Origin: a virus
Length of the DNA: 24,522 bases
IMG/VR virus record: IMGVR_UViG_3300042893_000388
Coordinates: 1 to 24,522 of that record
Reading direction: 5' to 3' (one strand)
Every line of letters starts with the position of its first letter. Position 1 is the first letter of the stretch. The notes beneath the pieces are model-generated. The model was not told where the DNA came from and did not search any database. It was given only the letters and a program-made list of their open reading frames with translations. Shown here one piece after another: positions 14,719 through 21,844 of this stretch. The translations under genes were made by a program, and so were the position numbers.

Positions 14719-14747
14719 ATTATATTTAGATTTTTGATTAAAGTCAA
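14719..14747 (-). promoter_or_regulatory. Promoter with leaderless layout before the 80-aa gene and queD
   Basis: TTGACT (14742-14747), a 17-nt spacer and TATAAT (14719-14724) on the minus strand. The -10 ends 5 nt before the ATG at 14713. The -35 includes the TGA stop codon of the 3'-5' exonuclease gene. It should drive the 80-aa gene, queD and following genes. Confidence 0.84.
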
Positions 14748-15325
14748 ATGTTTTTTGCACTGTCTAGTATGCTTTCTAGTCGGGCTTGCCTGTCCAATAA
14801 TTTAAAAAATAATGCTAGGGTATTAGCCGCATCAACATCTGCTCTGTGTGCCGCACCTTTGAAATGCAATTTGAAGTAGCCCATGGCTGACGCCAACCCG
14901 CCACTGGCGGCTTTACCTCTGGTCAGCATCAAGTATGTATACCAGGTCTTAACATCGATCCAACGACGGCCAAAATGCGGGAATTCAGCATGATTTTTGC
15001 AGAATTCTGCTAGTAATTCACTACTATCACCACCACCCCAAGTCACTGGATTGATAAAGCACTTGTGTTCTTTAATTAACTCACCGAGCTCACGGGCAAC
15101 ATGTTCATGGCTGTATGCTTCAGCACGTATATCAGCATCTGTTATGCCGGTGAGATCATTGATGAACTCGCTGATAGGTTCCTGTGGATCTATGTACCAT
15201 TTACGGACAACATAGTCTTCAAAGCGTGTGTTCTTGTCACCTATAGCTACACCAACCTGTATGATCTTACCACTGGGCTGGTTAAGTTCTAGATCTAATG
15301 CGAGGAACTTGCCATCTGCTATCAT
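14744..15325 (-). CDS. DEDDh-type 3'-5' exonuclease
   Basis: A 193-residue RNase T/DnaQ-like exonuclease. Motif ExoI is A-L-D11-L-E13 near the N terminus. ExoII is less obvious, perhaps around GGGD (97-100), and ExoIII ends with H160-x4-D165 in AAHRADVDAANTLALF. The family degrades ssDNA or RNA 3' ends and proofreads. As a free-standing protein it may trim DNA or RNA during phage replication. It starts as an ATGA overlap with the 5'-3' exonuclease gene, so the two nucleases are co-translated. The exact substrate cannot be told from sequence. Confidence 0.9.
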   Translation of the reverse strand: MIADGKFLALDLELNQPSGKIIQVGVAIGDKNTRFEDYVVRKWYIDPQEPISEFINDLTGITDADIRAEAYSHEHVARELGELIKEHKCFINPVTWGGGDSSELLAEFCKNHAEFPHFGRRWIDVKTWYTYLMLTRGKAASGGLASAMGYFKLHFKGAAHRADVDAANTLALFFKLLDRQARLESILDSAKNI

Positions 15326-16323
15326 GCATGTTCTTTCTGCGGATAACTAGCCATCAACCATTCACTGATTGCGCTGGCATTGTCACTGAGTTTAACCAGG
15401 TCATATTTGCCACAGAACTTTAAGAACTGTGCGCCTATCATGGGCATGTTCTTAGGCACCTGTGCGGCCGCAATAGTTTCTGCCATCTTAATCTTTATAT
15501 CATCTGGTTGTGCTGTTAGATCTACTAGAACACGATTACGTTCATAGTCATCTAGTACACGATGTTCGAGGCCATTGTGATCAACCCAACGCTGTAACAT
15601 CATGTTGTTCCAATTATAACCTTTTTTATCTTTGTCACTGTAGGCTTCTTCAAGTCCTACCTTGTTCTTACTACCTTTAGTGCGCACGCCTGGAAATGCT
15701 GAAAATATGTTGTCAGTGGGGTCACCACGCATACACTTTTCAAAAAGTATAAACTGTGGATTAGGTATCTTCTTGGGCTCTTTAGTTTTCTTATCTATGA
15801 CTGGTTTGCCTTTCTTGTCAAAGATACCTTTTAGTGTATGGAGCTCATCGCTGATACCATTATATTGATTAACATTGTCTGCTAAGAGTTGATAGAAGTC
15901 TGTGTCACTGGATATGATAGTATGGTGATCATCTGGATGACTTTGTATCCACCCTGCTATAAGATCATCAGCTTCTAATTCACCGTGTTGTAGAACACTA
16001 CAGTTAGTCTTTTCTGCGACAAATGTTTTTAAGTTGTCAAAGGTTTCCCAGAACAAGCGATCTTCTTCCTGTTCACTCTCAGTAAGCGCCGCACGTGCTA
16101 CGCTACGATTTTTCTTATAGGGTTCATAGAAGTCTTTGCGCCAGCTACGTCCTTCTAAACAGAATATAACATGATCAGCTTTCTGATCGCGCCAACTTTT
16201 ATTGATTGATGCTAGGGTTACGTGGATAGCAAAACCCAGCTTGTCCCAAGTATCACTTTGGCGATGTGCTGAATGTCTTGCTCTAAAGAATGTGTTTGCG
16301 GTGTCAACTAATAGATATCTCAT
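15322..16323 (-). CDS. 5'-3' exonuclease / flap endonuclease (T4 RNase H-like)
   Basis: A 333-residue FEN/PIN-fold nuclease that removes RNA primers and 5' flaps at the replication fork. Metal-binding acidic residues are visible: D7, E117 and D119-D120 in GELEADD, D140 and D142 in SSDTD, D201 and D204 in GDPTDN. The helix-three-turn-helix region follows (FPGVRTKGS, 210-218), and a basic arch patch lies near 57-73. T4 RNase H has 305 residues. The gene has a consensus promoter inside the upstream gene's last bases and ATGA overlaps at both ends. The leaderless geometry suggests extra transcription beyond read-through. Family call is secure; the name rnh would follow T4 usage. Confidence 0.93.
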   Translation of the reverse strand: MRYLLVDTANTFFRARHSAHRQSDTWDKLGFAIHVTLASINKSWRDQKADHVIFCLEGRSWRKDFYEPYKKNRSVARAALTESEQEEDRLFWETFDNLKTFVAEKTNCSVLQHGELEADDLIAGWIQSHPDDHHTIISSDTDFYQLLADNVNQYNGISDELHTLKGIFDKKGKPVIDKKTKEPKKIPNPQFILFEKCMRGDPTDNIFSAFPGVRTKGSKNKVGLEEAYSDKDKKGYNWNNMMLQRWVDHNGLEHRVLDDYERNRVLVDLTAQPDDIKIKMAETIAAAQVPKNMPMIGAQFLKFCGKYDLVKLSDNASAISEWLMASYPQKEHA

Positions 16324-17009
16324 TTAGTTATTATACTTTCATTTATGATTTTTGTCAAATGGTTTGCCCAAGATTGGTGTGCATCTGGACCATAATGATA
16401 ACTTTTTGGATTAACCGTTTTATAACCTTGATTGCTTAACCAATGATAGTAAGTATATGCATTATCGTATGGATATAGATAACTATTATTCCAATCATAC
16501 TGTGTGGTAAAATTTAATGCTAGATAACTGTTAAAAAATAAATGCGGAATATCAGATAATTCTTGGTGTAGTGCCCAAATTTTTTCATGTGCTTCTTGTT
16601 CTTTTTGCTGGTGATCTATATTGTTAATCCAATGTTTATATTGTTGCTTAATAGCATCTGGCCAGTCATCACCAACTCCACCTGCATTAATCTGCCAATA
16701 TTGTCCTTCGTACAACCATTCTTCACGTTCCCAAGTACTCCACCCGATTACGATCAAATCTGGACGATTGTTTTTAAGATAATGTTTAGTAGTGCGGATA
16801 ATACGATCATTACTGCTGGCGCTTTCGGCATCACAGTATAGTTCAGCTGAGAGATTTTTTGCTAGGATATTACCATAACTAACGAATAAGTTATCAGGAT
16901 GGGGGTCTCTTCCTAGATATTTGTACTGTGGGTCATCATTAGCGAAAGCAAATGAATTTACTGCTTCGGCACCAGCCGTGTGGCTGTCACCATTGACATA
17001 TAGGATCAA
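16320..17009 (-). CDS. SGNH-hydrolase-like protein (229 aa), TTG start
   Basis: The N terminus VNGDSHTAG (5-13) matches block I of SGNH/GDSL hydrolases with S9 as candidate nucleophile. The C-terminal GPDAHQSWANHL (207-218) resembles the block V D-x-H region. Glycine and asparagine blocks II and III are less clear. I recall a comparable protein from T4-like aquatic phages, function unknown. Initiation must be at the TTG at 17009 (GGAAG just upstream, TTGA overlap with the previous stop) because there is no ATG before the GDSH motif. No signal peptide is visible, so an intracellular esterase role, for example on a modified sugar or lipid, is only inference. Confidence 0.72.
   Translation of the reverse strand: MILYVNGDSHTAGAEAVNSFAFANDDPQYKYLGRDPHPDNLFVSYGNILAKNLSAELYCDAESASSNDRIIRTTKHYLKNNRPDLIVIGWSTWEREEWLYEGQYWQINAGGVGDDWPDAIKQQYKHWINNIDHQQKEQEAHEKIWALHQELSDIPHLFFNSYLALNFTTQYDWNNSYLYPYDNAYTYYHWLSNQGYKTVNPKSYHYGPDAHQSWANHLTKIINESIITK
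16330..16358 (-). promoter_or_regulatory. Consensus promoter with leaderless layout before the 5'-3' exonuclease
   Basis: TTGACA (16353-16358), a 17-nt spacer and TATAAT (16330-16335) on the minus strand, all consensus. The -10 ends 6 nt before the ATG at 16323. The promoter is entirely within the coding end of the SGNH-like gene. Confidence 0.86.
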
Positions 17010-17380
17010 CTTACTTCCGTTCTACCATCACCTAAATCACGGCGATTACTGGCACGAATTTCTGGATCCGCTTGCTCTTGCTCAAAGTTTTCTTGTATAA
17101 CATTACGACATACTGCTTTGAACCAATTATCTACTATGTCTTGATCTGTTTTACCTTGATACCCAGCACGTATTAAATTAGACAAAAATTTGTCATTCCA
17201 ATCTAATTCAAATGCACCATTACCTGGATTATCTTTATCGATATCCATACTTAATACTTCTACCCAAGGTTCGTCACGTTCTGTGGCCAAATCTTTTGGG
17301 GTCTTTTTGATTTTTTGTTCTTTAATAACTGCTGGTTCGGGTTTAGTACCAAACAAGCTATTAATTAATTTCTTTATCAT
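17006..17380 (-). CDS. Conserved phage hypothetical protein (124 aa)
   Basis: A basic N-terminal stretch (MIKKLINSLFG, then a Lys-rich region to about residue 35) precedes a conserved-looking block: EPWVEVLSMDIDKDNPGNG, FELDWNDKFLSNLIRAGYQG and DNWFKAVCRNV. I recall this block from T4-like aquatic phage genomes, where it has no assigned function. The ATG at 17380 has AAGGA 5 nt upstream and directly follows the metK stop; upstream in-frame ATGs lie in metK and are not credible. The stop overlaps the next start as TTGA. Function unknown. Confidence 0.82.
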   Translation of the reverse strand: MIKKLINSLFGTKPEPAVIKEQKIKKTPKDLATERDEPWVEVLSMDIDKDNPGNGAFELDWNDKFLSNLIRAGYQGKTDQDIVDNWFKAVCRNVIQENFEQEQADPEIRASNRRDLGDGRTEVS

Positions 17381-17381
17381 A

Positions 17382-18488
17382 CTAATCCTTGAATAAATCC
17401 ACGGCTTCCCATGGTAAATCTGCTTTACCAAAGTGTCCATAGTTGGTTGTTTGGCTGTATATAGGGCGGAACAGCTCAAATTTATTTATGATGCCTGCTG
17501 GTGTAAGATCAATATTTCCACGTATCCAACTAGTAATAGTATTATCAAACTCAATGCCTCGGTCAGTCTTAACAAACAAACTAGTGGGCTCTTTGACACC
17601 AATAGCATAGCTGATCTGTACAGTAGCTTTGTGTGCACCTTTGGTAGCTACAATGTTCTTAGCTAAGTATCTAGCCATATAAGCCGCACTACGATCTACC
17701 TTAGTAGGATCCTTACCTGAGAAAGCACCGCCACCGTGTGGACTATAACCACCATAGGTATCTACAATAATCTTACGTCCTGTTAGACCGGTGTCGCCAT
17801 CTGGACCACCAATAACAAATCTGCCAGTTGGGTTAATCAAGTATTCTGTATTGGTATCAATTAGATTGTCTGGTAGAACTGTGTCAATAATAGTCTTAAC
17901 TTGTTCACGTACATCTTCAATAGCTATCTCAGTTAAGTGTTGTGTTGAACATACCACCTTAGCAATACGACGCACACTACCACCATCATTGTATTCCATA
18001 GTTACCTGTGACTTAGCATCTGGACCTAACCATACTGCTCCACTCTTACGCACAGCAGTTAATCGTTTAACAATCAAATGACTGTAGTAAATAGCACTAG
18101 GCATCAGATCTGGGGTTTCATTAATAGCATACCCAAACATTAAGCCTTGGTCACCAGCGCCAAATGTGTCTGTACCTAGGGCGATGTCTGCACTTTGTCC
18201 ATGCATCAAGTTAGTGATCTTCGCAGTTTCCCAATGGAATCCATCTTGCTCATATCCAATGTCACGGATGACACGACGCACAGCATTTTCAACTTCTTGA
18301 TGATTATAGATACCTTTGTATTCGCCAGCTATGATGACCTGATTAGTTGTTACTAGTGTTTCGCAGGCACAACGATAGGCCTGATTGCCTTCTCGCATCA
18401 TTAAATCTAACACAGCATCACTGATAGCATCTGCTACTTTATCTGGATGTCCTTCACTGACACTTTCACTGGTAAACAAATAACTCAT
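17382..18488 (-). CDS. metK: S-adenosylmethionine synthetase MetK
   Basis: Makes SAM from methionine and ATP. In 368 residues the family motifs are in order: FTSESVSEGHPDK (5-17), GAGDQGLMFGYA near 113-124, the GGGAFSGKD loop near 255-263, then DRSAAYMARYLAKN, and a C-terminal DLPWE. E. coli MetK has 384 residues, so this looks complete. I start at 18488, where the ATG overlaps the upstream stop as TAATG and the protein begins as bacterial MetK does; the ATG at 18497 would add three residues. A phage-borne metK is uncommon. SAM would serve the radical SAM QueE and any methyltransferase; that use is inference. Confidence 0.95.
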   Translation of the reverse strand: MSYLFTSESVSEGHPDKVADAISDAVLDLMMREGNQAYRCACETLVTTNQVIIAGEYKGIYNHQEVENAVRRVIRDIGYEQDGFHWETAKITNLMHGQSADIALGTDTFGAGDQGLMFGYAINETPDLMPSAIYYSHLIVKRLTAVRKSGAVWLGPDAKSQVTMEYNDGGSVRRIAKVVCSTQHLTEIAIEDVREQVKTIIDTVLPDNLIDTNTEYLINPTGRFVIGGPDGDTGLTGRKIIVDTYGGYSPHGGGAFSGKDPTKVDRSAAYMARYLAKNIVATKGAHKATVQISYAIGVKEPTSLFVKTDRGIEFDNTITSWIRGNIDLTPAGIINKFELFRPIYSQTTNYGHFGKADLPWEAVDLFKD

Positions 18489-18751
18489 TAAATCCATCCC
18501 CCAGCTCTAGCAATACCAACTAATCCAACTATGATCCAAAATCCATTTAATAAAGTATAAGCTGGGTCTTTTCTGACGCTTGCACAATAGGTTAATAGAA
18601 TAGCATCAATGGTATTAAAGATCCATACAAACATAAACGGACTATGAGGACCTAACCACGATACTAAACTGAAACTGATAATGCGCATGATAACTCCTAA
18701 CATTTCCATTTGCGGAATATGTGAGTCGATATAATCTAATATTTTATTCAT
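18488..18751 (-). CDS. Small membrane protein (87 aa)
   Basis: Two or three hydrophobic stretches (about 22-42, 46-62 and 69-83) with Lys/Arg between them, so a small polytopic inner-membrane protein. No catalytic motif is seen. I start at the ATG at 18751, which has GGAG 6 nt upstream; the frame also runs further upstream but overlaps the previous gene. It ends as TAATG against metK. It is similar in character to the membrane protein at 20739-20978, but I see no clear sequence identity. Function unknown. Confidence 0.75.
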   Translation of the reverse strand: MNKILDYIDSHIPQMEMLGVIMRIISFSLVSWLGPHSPFMFVWIFNTIDAILLTYCASVRKDPAYTLLNGFWIIVGLVGIARAGGWI

Positions 18752-19892
18752 TTTTTTCTCCTGTATAAGCAAAAGCATATATCTTTTTAATATAATCCAA
18801 CGAAGCTTGCGAATCTAATAAAATATTTTCATCAACAAATACTAACTGTATTCCCTTATCTAGTGCTAGTTGCATGATTTCTAATCTAAGTTTAGGTTCT
18901 GCGGTAAATGCATAGATACTTGGGAACGCGATAGCTTCAGCAACTCCACTATTTAAAATAAATTGTAAATTAATATTCCAATCGCAATGTAGATATTCAT
19001 TATTCCATTCAATTGGAATAATGTTATAACGTTTACACCAAGATAACAAAAATTCACGAATAATAAACTGTGGGGTAGCATCAATATAATCACTACCTTG
19101 ATCAGAAAATACAATCCATTTTTTAGTATTATCTAAGGTATCAGGGATTTCAAAATCATTTTGTTGATTACGTAGTCTCCAAAACCCACCAGGATATCTA
19201 AATCCATAATTAGTTCCCTTGATCATTGCACGGACATCAAAACTGATACGAGTTACTCCGGTATCATTATTTAAATTACCATGTAAATGTCCTTGATTGA
19301 ATAACCAAGATTGACCTACTTCTAAATTAGTTGGCCAACACAAGGATTTACATAGATCTTGAACTTCGGTTAATGGCATAGATTCTGAATGTATCCTAGT
19401 CATCGCAGTAATAGTGTCGGCCCATGACATTACCTGCATCGCATTGCTATCCCAAGTTTTTGTTACAGGAGTCCAAACGGTATACATACCATTATTATAA
19501 CCTGTCCAATGACCGGTATGGAACGACAGCAACCTACCTTTCTTGGCTTGATCGGGCACTAATAAACGTATACCTGGTGTTTTCTGAATCATATAGTCCT
19601 GTGCAGGTACTATTGGACTTATATATTCTTTAAAGAATTTATCAATCTTAGATCGAAAATAATCACCTTGACTCATACGCTCTAAGTGTTTACGTAGATC
19701 AACTAGTTGTTCAGTTTTAACATGAAGATGTAGATGATCTAATCTATCTAATGTTGGAAATTTTTCTCGGATGGTTTCTAAAAATATAGTCGGCCAATCA
19801 AATTTGTTTTTATCATAATTTAATATTTTATTGTCCCAAGCTGATTCTAGATATTTGTCATCATAACGCTCTAAAACTTTAAGATTATTCAT
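18744..19892 (-). CDS. Putative 2-oxoglutarate/Fe(II)-dependent oxygenase-like protein with extra C-terminal domain
   Basis: A 382-residue protein. The middle part has a double-stranded beta-helix feel: LLSFHTGHWTGYNNGMYTVW (near 122-141), and W-L-F-N-Q-GHLHGN followed after a few residues by TRISFDVR (near 206-229). These order like the H...H...R arrangement in phytanoyl-CoA/StrG-like dioxygenases, although the first H-x-D is not clear (HTG instead). The last 120 residues look like a separate alpha/beta domain I do not recognise. I start at the ATG at 19892 with GGGGA about 7 nt upstream. The oxygenase call is tentative. It sits between queE and metK, which could suggest modified-base or tRNA chemistry, but this is inference. 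Confidence 0.6.
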   Translation of the reverse strand: MNNLKVLERYDDKYLESAWDNKILNYDKNKFDWPTIFLETIREKFPTLDRLDHLHLHVKTEQLVDLRKHLERMSQGDYFRSKIDKFFKEYISPIVPAQDYMIQKTPGIRLLVPDQAKKGRLLSFHTGHWTGYNNGMYTVWTPVTKTWDSNAMQVMSWADTITAMTRIHSESMPLTEVQDLCKSLCWPTNLEVGQSWLFNQGHLHGNLNNDTGVTRISFDVRAMIKGTNYGFRYPGGFWRLRNQQNDFEIPDTLDNTKKWIVFSDQGSDYIDATPQFIIREFLLSWCKRYNIIPIEWNNEYLHCDWNINLQFILNSGVAEAIAFPSIYAFTAEPKLRLEIMQLALDKGIQLVFVDENILLDSQASLDYIKKIYAFAYTGEKNE

Positions 19893-19893
19893 T

Positions 19894-20742
19894 TTATTTT
19901 CCCCAACTATTGCCCCAAAGATCAACATGTAACCTTGGGCTGTAATAATAACCACGACGCATGGCTTCATCGGCTACATTAAATTTATTACCATCGTAAA
20001 CTTTAACCACACCGCCTACTGGCATAATGTATATAACACCTTTGAACTTGACCTTCCTGTATTCTGATACTGCACGATCTACTTCGTCAAAATCATTGGG
20101 TTTTTCAACAACAAATTTAAGATACGTAGTACCGACCTTTTCATAGCTACGAACAATCTCAGGTTTGATAGCATCAGCCCACTTTTCACCTGATGCACTT
20201 AATTTGGCACTTACGCTAAATGTAATCTCTCTACTACCACGATTCCAAAGTTTTAAATATTTGGCAAAGTCTTCATGTAGTTCCTGGGTACCATTTGTTT
20301 CAAATGTTAAGTTCTTTAGATTATACATGTCTGGATGACTTAATAATTCACTGTAAGCACGTTGCCAACCCAGCAATGGCTCGCCACCTGTGATAACCAA
20401 ATGTGTATCATTACCATTAGGCATAGTCCAACTGTTACTAGGAACCAGTGCTAACATCTTTTCAACTACAGTACTAGTCTCATATGTTGGACTAAGATGT
20501 TTGAATCTAGGATCCCATGAAGCATAACTATCACAACCAGTATTTACTAGTGGAAGGTCTTCATAGCGATCATATAACTCTACCTTGACTTGATCACGTT
20601 CAGTTGAGCAAGTACCTCTAGGCATACCAAACCCACCACAGGTAAAATTACAGCCAAAGGTCCTTAAGAATACACTAGGTACGCCAATAAAGCGACCTTC
20701 ACCTTGTGCTGAATAGAATATTTCACTTACTTTTAATTTCAT
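19894..20742 (-). CDS. queE: QueE-like radical SAM 7-carboxy-7-deazaguanine synthase
   Basis: Radical SAM enzyme that converts 6-carboxy-tetrahydropterin (the QueD product) to 7-carboxy-7-deazaguanine. Residues 1-30 (EIFYSAQGEGRFIGVPSVFLRTFG) are the QueE substrate and loop region. Cluster cysteines would be C31 and C35 (C-x3-C) and C70 in GCDSYASWD, which matches the usual third Cys followed by D-T/S. GGEP (119-122) is the SAM-binding signature. Instead of the usual two residues, 34 separate C35 from C70, with an extra C45 in the insert. The gene starts as ATGA overlap with a small membrane protein. QueE function is well supported; the unusual cluster loop is a real feature of the sequence. 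Confidence 0.9.
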   Translation of the reverse strand: MKLKVSEIFYSAQGEGRFIGVPSVFLRTFGCNFTCGGFGMPRGTCSTERDQVKVELYDRYEDLPLVNTGCDSYASWDPRFKHLSPTYETSTVVEKMLALVPSNSWTMPNGNDTHLVITGGEPLLGWQRAYSELLSHPDMYNLKNLTFETNGTQELHEDFAKYLKLWNRGSREITFSVSAKLSASGEKWADAIKPEIVRSYEKVGTTYLKFVVEKPNDFDEVDRAVSEYRKVKFKGVIYIMPVGGVVKVYDGNKFNVADEAMRRGYYYSPRLHVDLWGNSWGK

Positions 20743-20978
20743 CTAATTAACCCATAAAGATATATGAATAATATTATGGCATTCAATGACCATAACTCTG
20801 GTTTACGCCATAGTAGTCCTGTCAGCACCCAAAATACACAAGCCAATGATAATATGGCAATGTTGAGCGGATACACATCGAGACTAGTGAATACAACACC
20901 AACAACGGTAATGATATTGGCCAACCATCCTATTAGTTTACTATTATTTTTGAAAAATTGCAAGATTATCTTTCCCAT
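20739..20978 (-). CDS. Small membrane protein (79 aa)
   Basis: Three hydrophobic stretches (about 12-30, 36-53 and 60-77) suggest a small multi-span inner-membrane protein; the central region includes W-V-L-T-G-L-L-W. The ATG at 20978 lies 13 nt inside the upstream phosphoribosyltransferase gene; a TTG at 20993 would add five residues. No ribosome-binding site is strong, so coupling to the previous gene is likely. It ends as ATGA against queE. Function unknown; transport of a metabolite is only a guess. Confidence 0.75.
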   Translation of the reverse strand: MGKIILQFFKNNSKLIGWLANIITVVGVVFTSLDVYPLNIAILSLACVFWVLTGLLWRKPELWSLNAIILFIYLYGLIR

Positions 20979-21511
20979 GGATAAACTATCCAAACATCTT
21001 CTTCAGCTTTGTTTATCTCTACAGCATTGTAGTCAACCTTGCGGCTAAACTTGCTAGACAAGTTATCAAATAACACAGCAAAGCGAACATTGTTGCCCCA
21101 GACGTCCGCCCAGGCTGGATCATTTGGCAAACAGCCACTAGGCCAATCTTTGATGATCCAATCTAGTGTAGCACCAGTATCATTGATATCATCTAAGATC
21201 AAGATGTTTTTACGTAGTGCTGGGTCACTAGTTGATTCACCTACCGGACGAGGAACTGTGCTAGCATCTATATAACCAAACGCATCTTCAGCCATCCAAC
21301 CGTTGCTTTCTCCACCTGTACCATCACGTAGGGCTACTTTTAATGTTTCCATTGGGATATCTAATGTATGACTCATATACACAGCAGGGATTAATCCACC
21401 TCTGGTTAGTCCCACGATATAGTCTGGGCGCCAATCGTCCTTATACATTTTAAAACTGATTTGATTCACATATTCTTGAATCTGTTGATCACTAACATAT
21501 AATTTTTTCAT
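20966..21511 (-). CDS. Phosphoribosyltransferase (purine/Gpt-like)
   Basis: A 181-residue type I phosphoribosyltransferase. The PRPP loop ILILDDINDTGAT occupies residues 103-115 (the DD is followed by a T-G-A/T). An N-terminal GLTRGGLIPA (34-43) resembles the PPi loop, and the C terminus (VDYNAVEINKAEEDVWIVYPWE) resembles the Gpt/Xgpt base-binding tail. It would make purine nucleotides from a free base and PRPP. The base cannot be told; a deazaguanine salvage role is possible from the neighbours (QueE, QueD, FolE) but unproven. The ATG at 21511 follows the upstream stop by 2 nt. Confidence 0.86.
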   Translation of the reverse strand: MKKLYVSDQQIQEYVNQISFKMYKDDWRPDYIVGLTRGGLIPAVYMSHTLDIPMETLKVALRDGTGGESNGWMAEDAFGYIDASTVPRPVGESTSDPALRKNILILDDINDTGATLDWIIKDWPSGCLPNDPAWADVWGNNVRFAVLFDNLSSKFSRKVDYNAVEINKAEEDVWIVYPWER

Positions 21512-21513
21512 TA

Positions 21514-21843
21514 CTATCCCTTATAGGCTCTGATACTACTAATTTTACCTGCGTCATTGAATTTAATAACGTCAACAACACTCAAATGTACAGTACCACT
21601 GACTACTATGCTTAGTTCTGCAGCCACAGTATTAGTATCTCGATACAGATGCAGTGGCATTACATGGATATATTCAACACTATCAAATATCTTTTTGTTA
21701 GCGGTTAATACTTCATCAATACCATTAGCACTGATTTCCCAATCACGTAGTGTCACATCACCAGTAAACATCAACGCAAGGCCGTCTAGGTCTCTGCGTG
21801 AGAATGTTTCGAAATATTCTAAACAAATTGATTTTAAATCCAT
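21514..21843 (-). CDS. NTF2-like / SnoaL-like fold protein (109 aa)
   Basis: The sequence reads as a cone-shaped alpha/beta NTF2-like fold: helix DLKSICLEYFETFSRRDLDGL, then MFTGDVTLRDWEISANGIDEVL (22-45) and a C-terminal sheet (AAELSIVVSGTVHLSVVDVIKFND, GKISSIRAYKG) typical of SnoaL/KSI families. These bind small molecules or act as isomerases or hydrolases; the ligand is unknown. I start at the ATG at 21843 with AAGGA 8 nt upstream, just past the stop of the autotransporter gene. The domain call is by pattern only. Confidence 0.72.
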   Translation of the reverse strand: MDLKSICLEYFETFSRRDLDGLALMFTGDVTLRDWEISANGIDEVLTANKKIFDSVEYIHVMPLHLYRDTNTVAAELSIVVSGTVHLSVVDVIKFNDAGKISSIRAYKG

Positions 21844-21844
21844 C

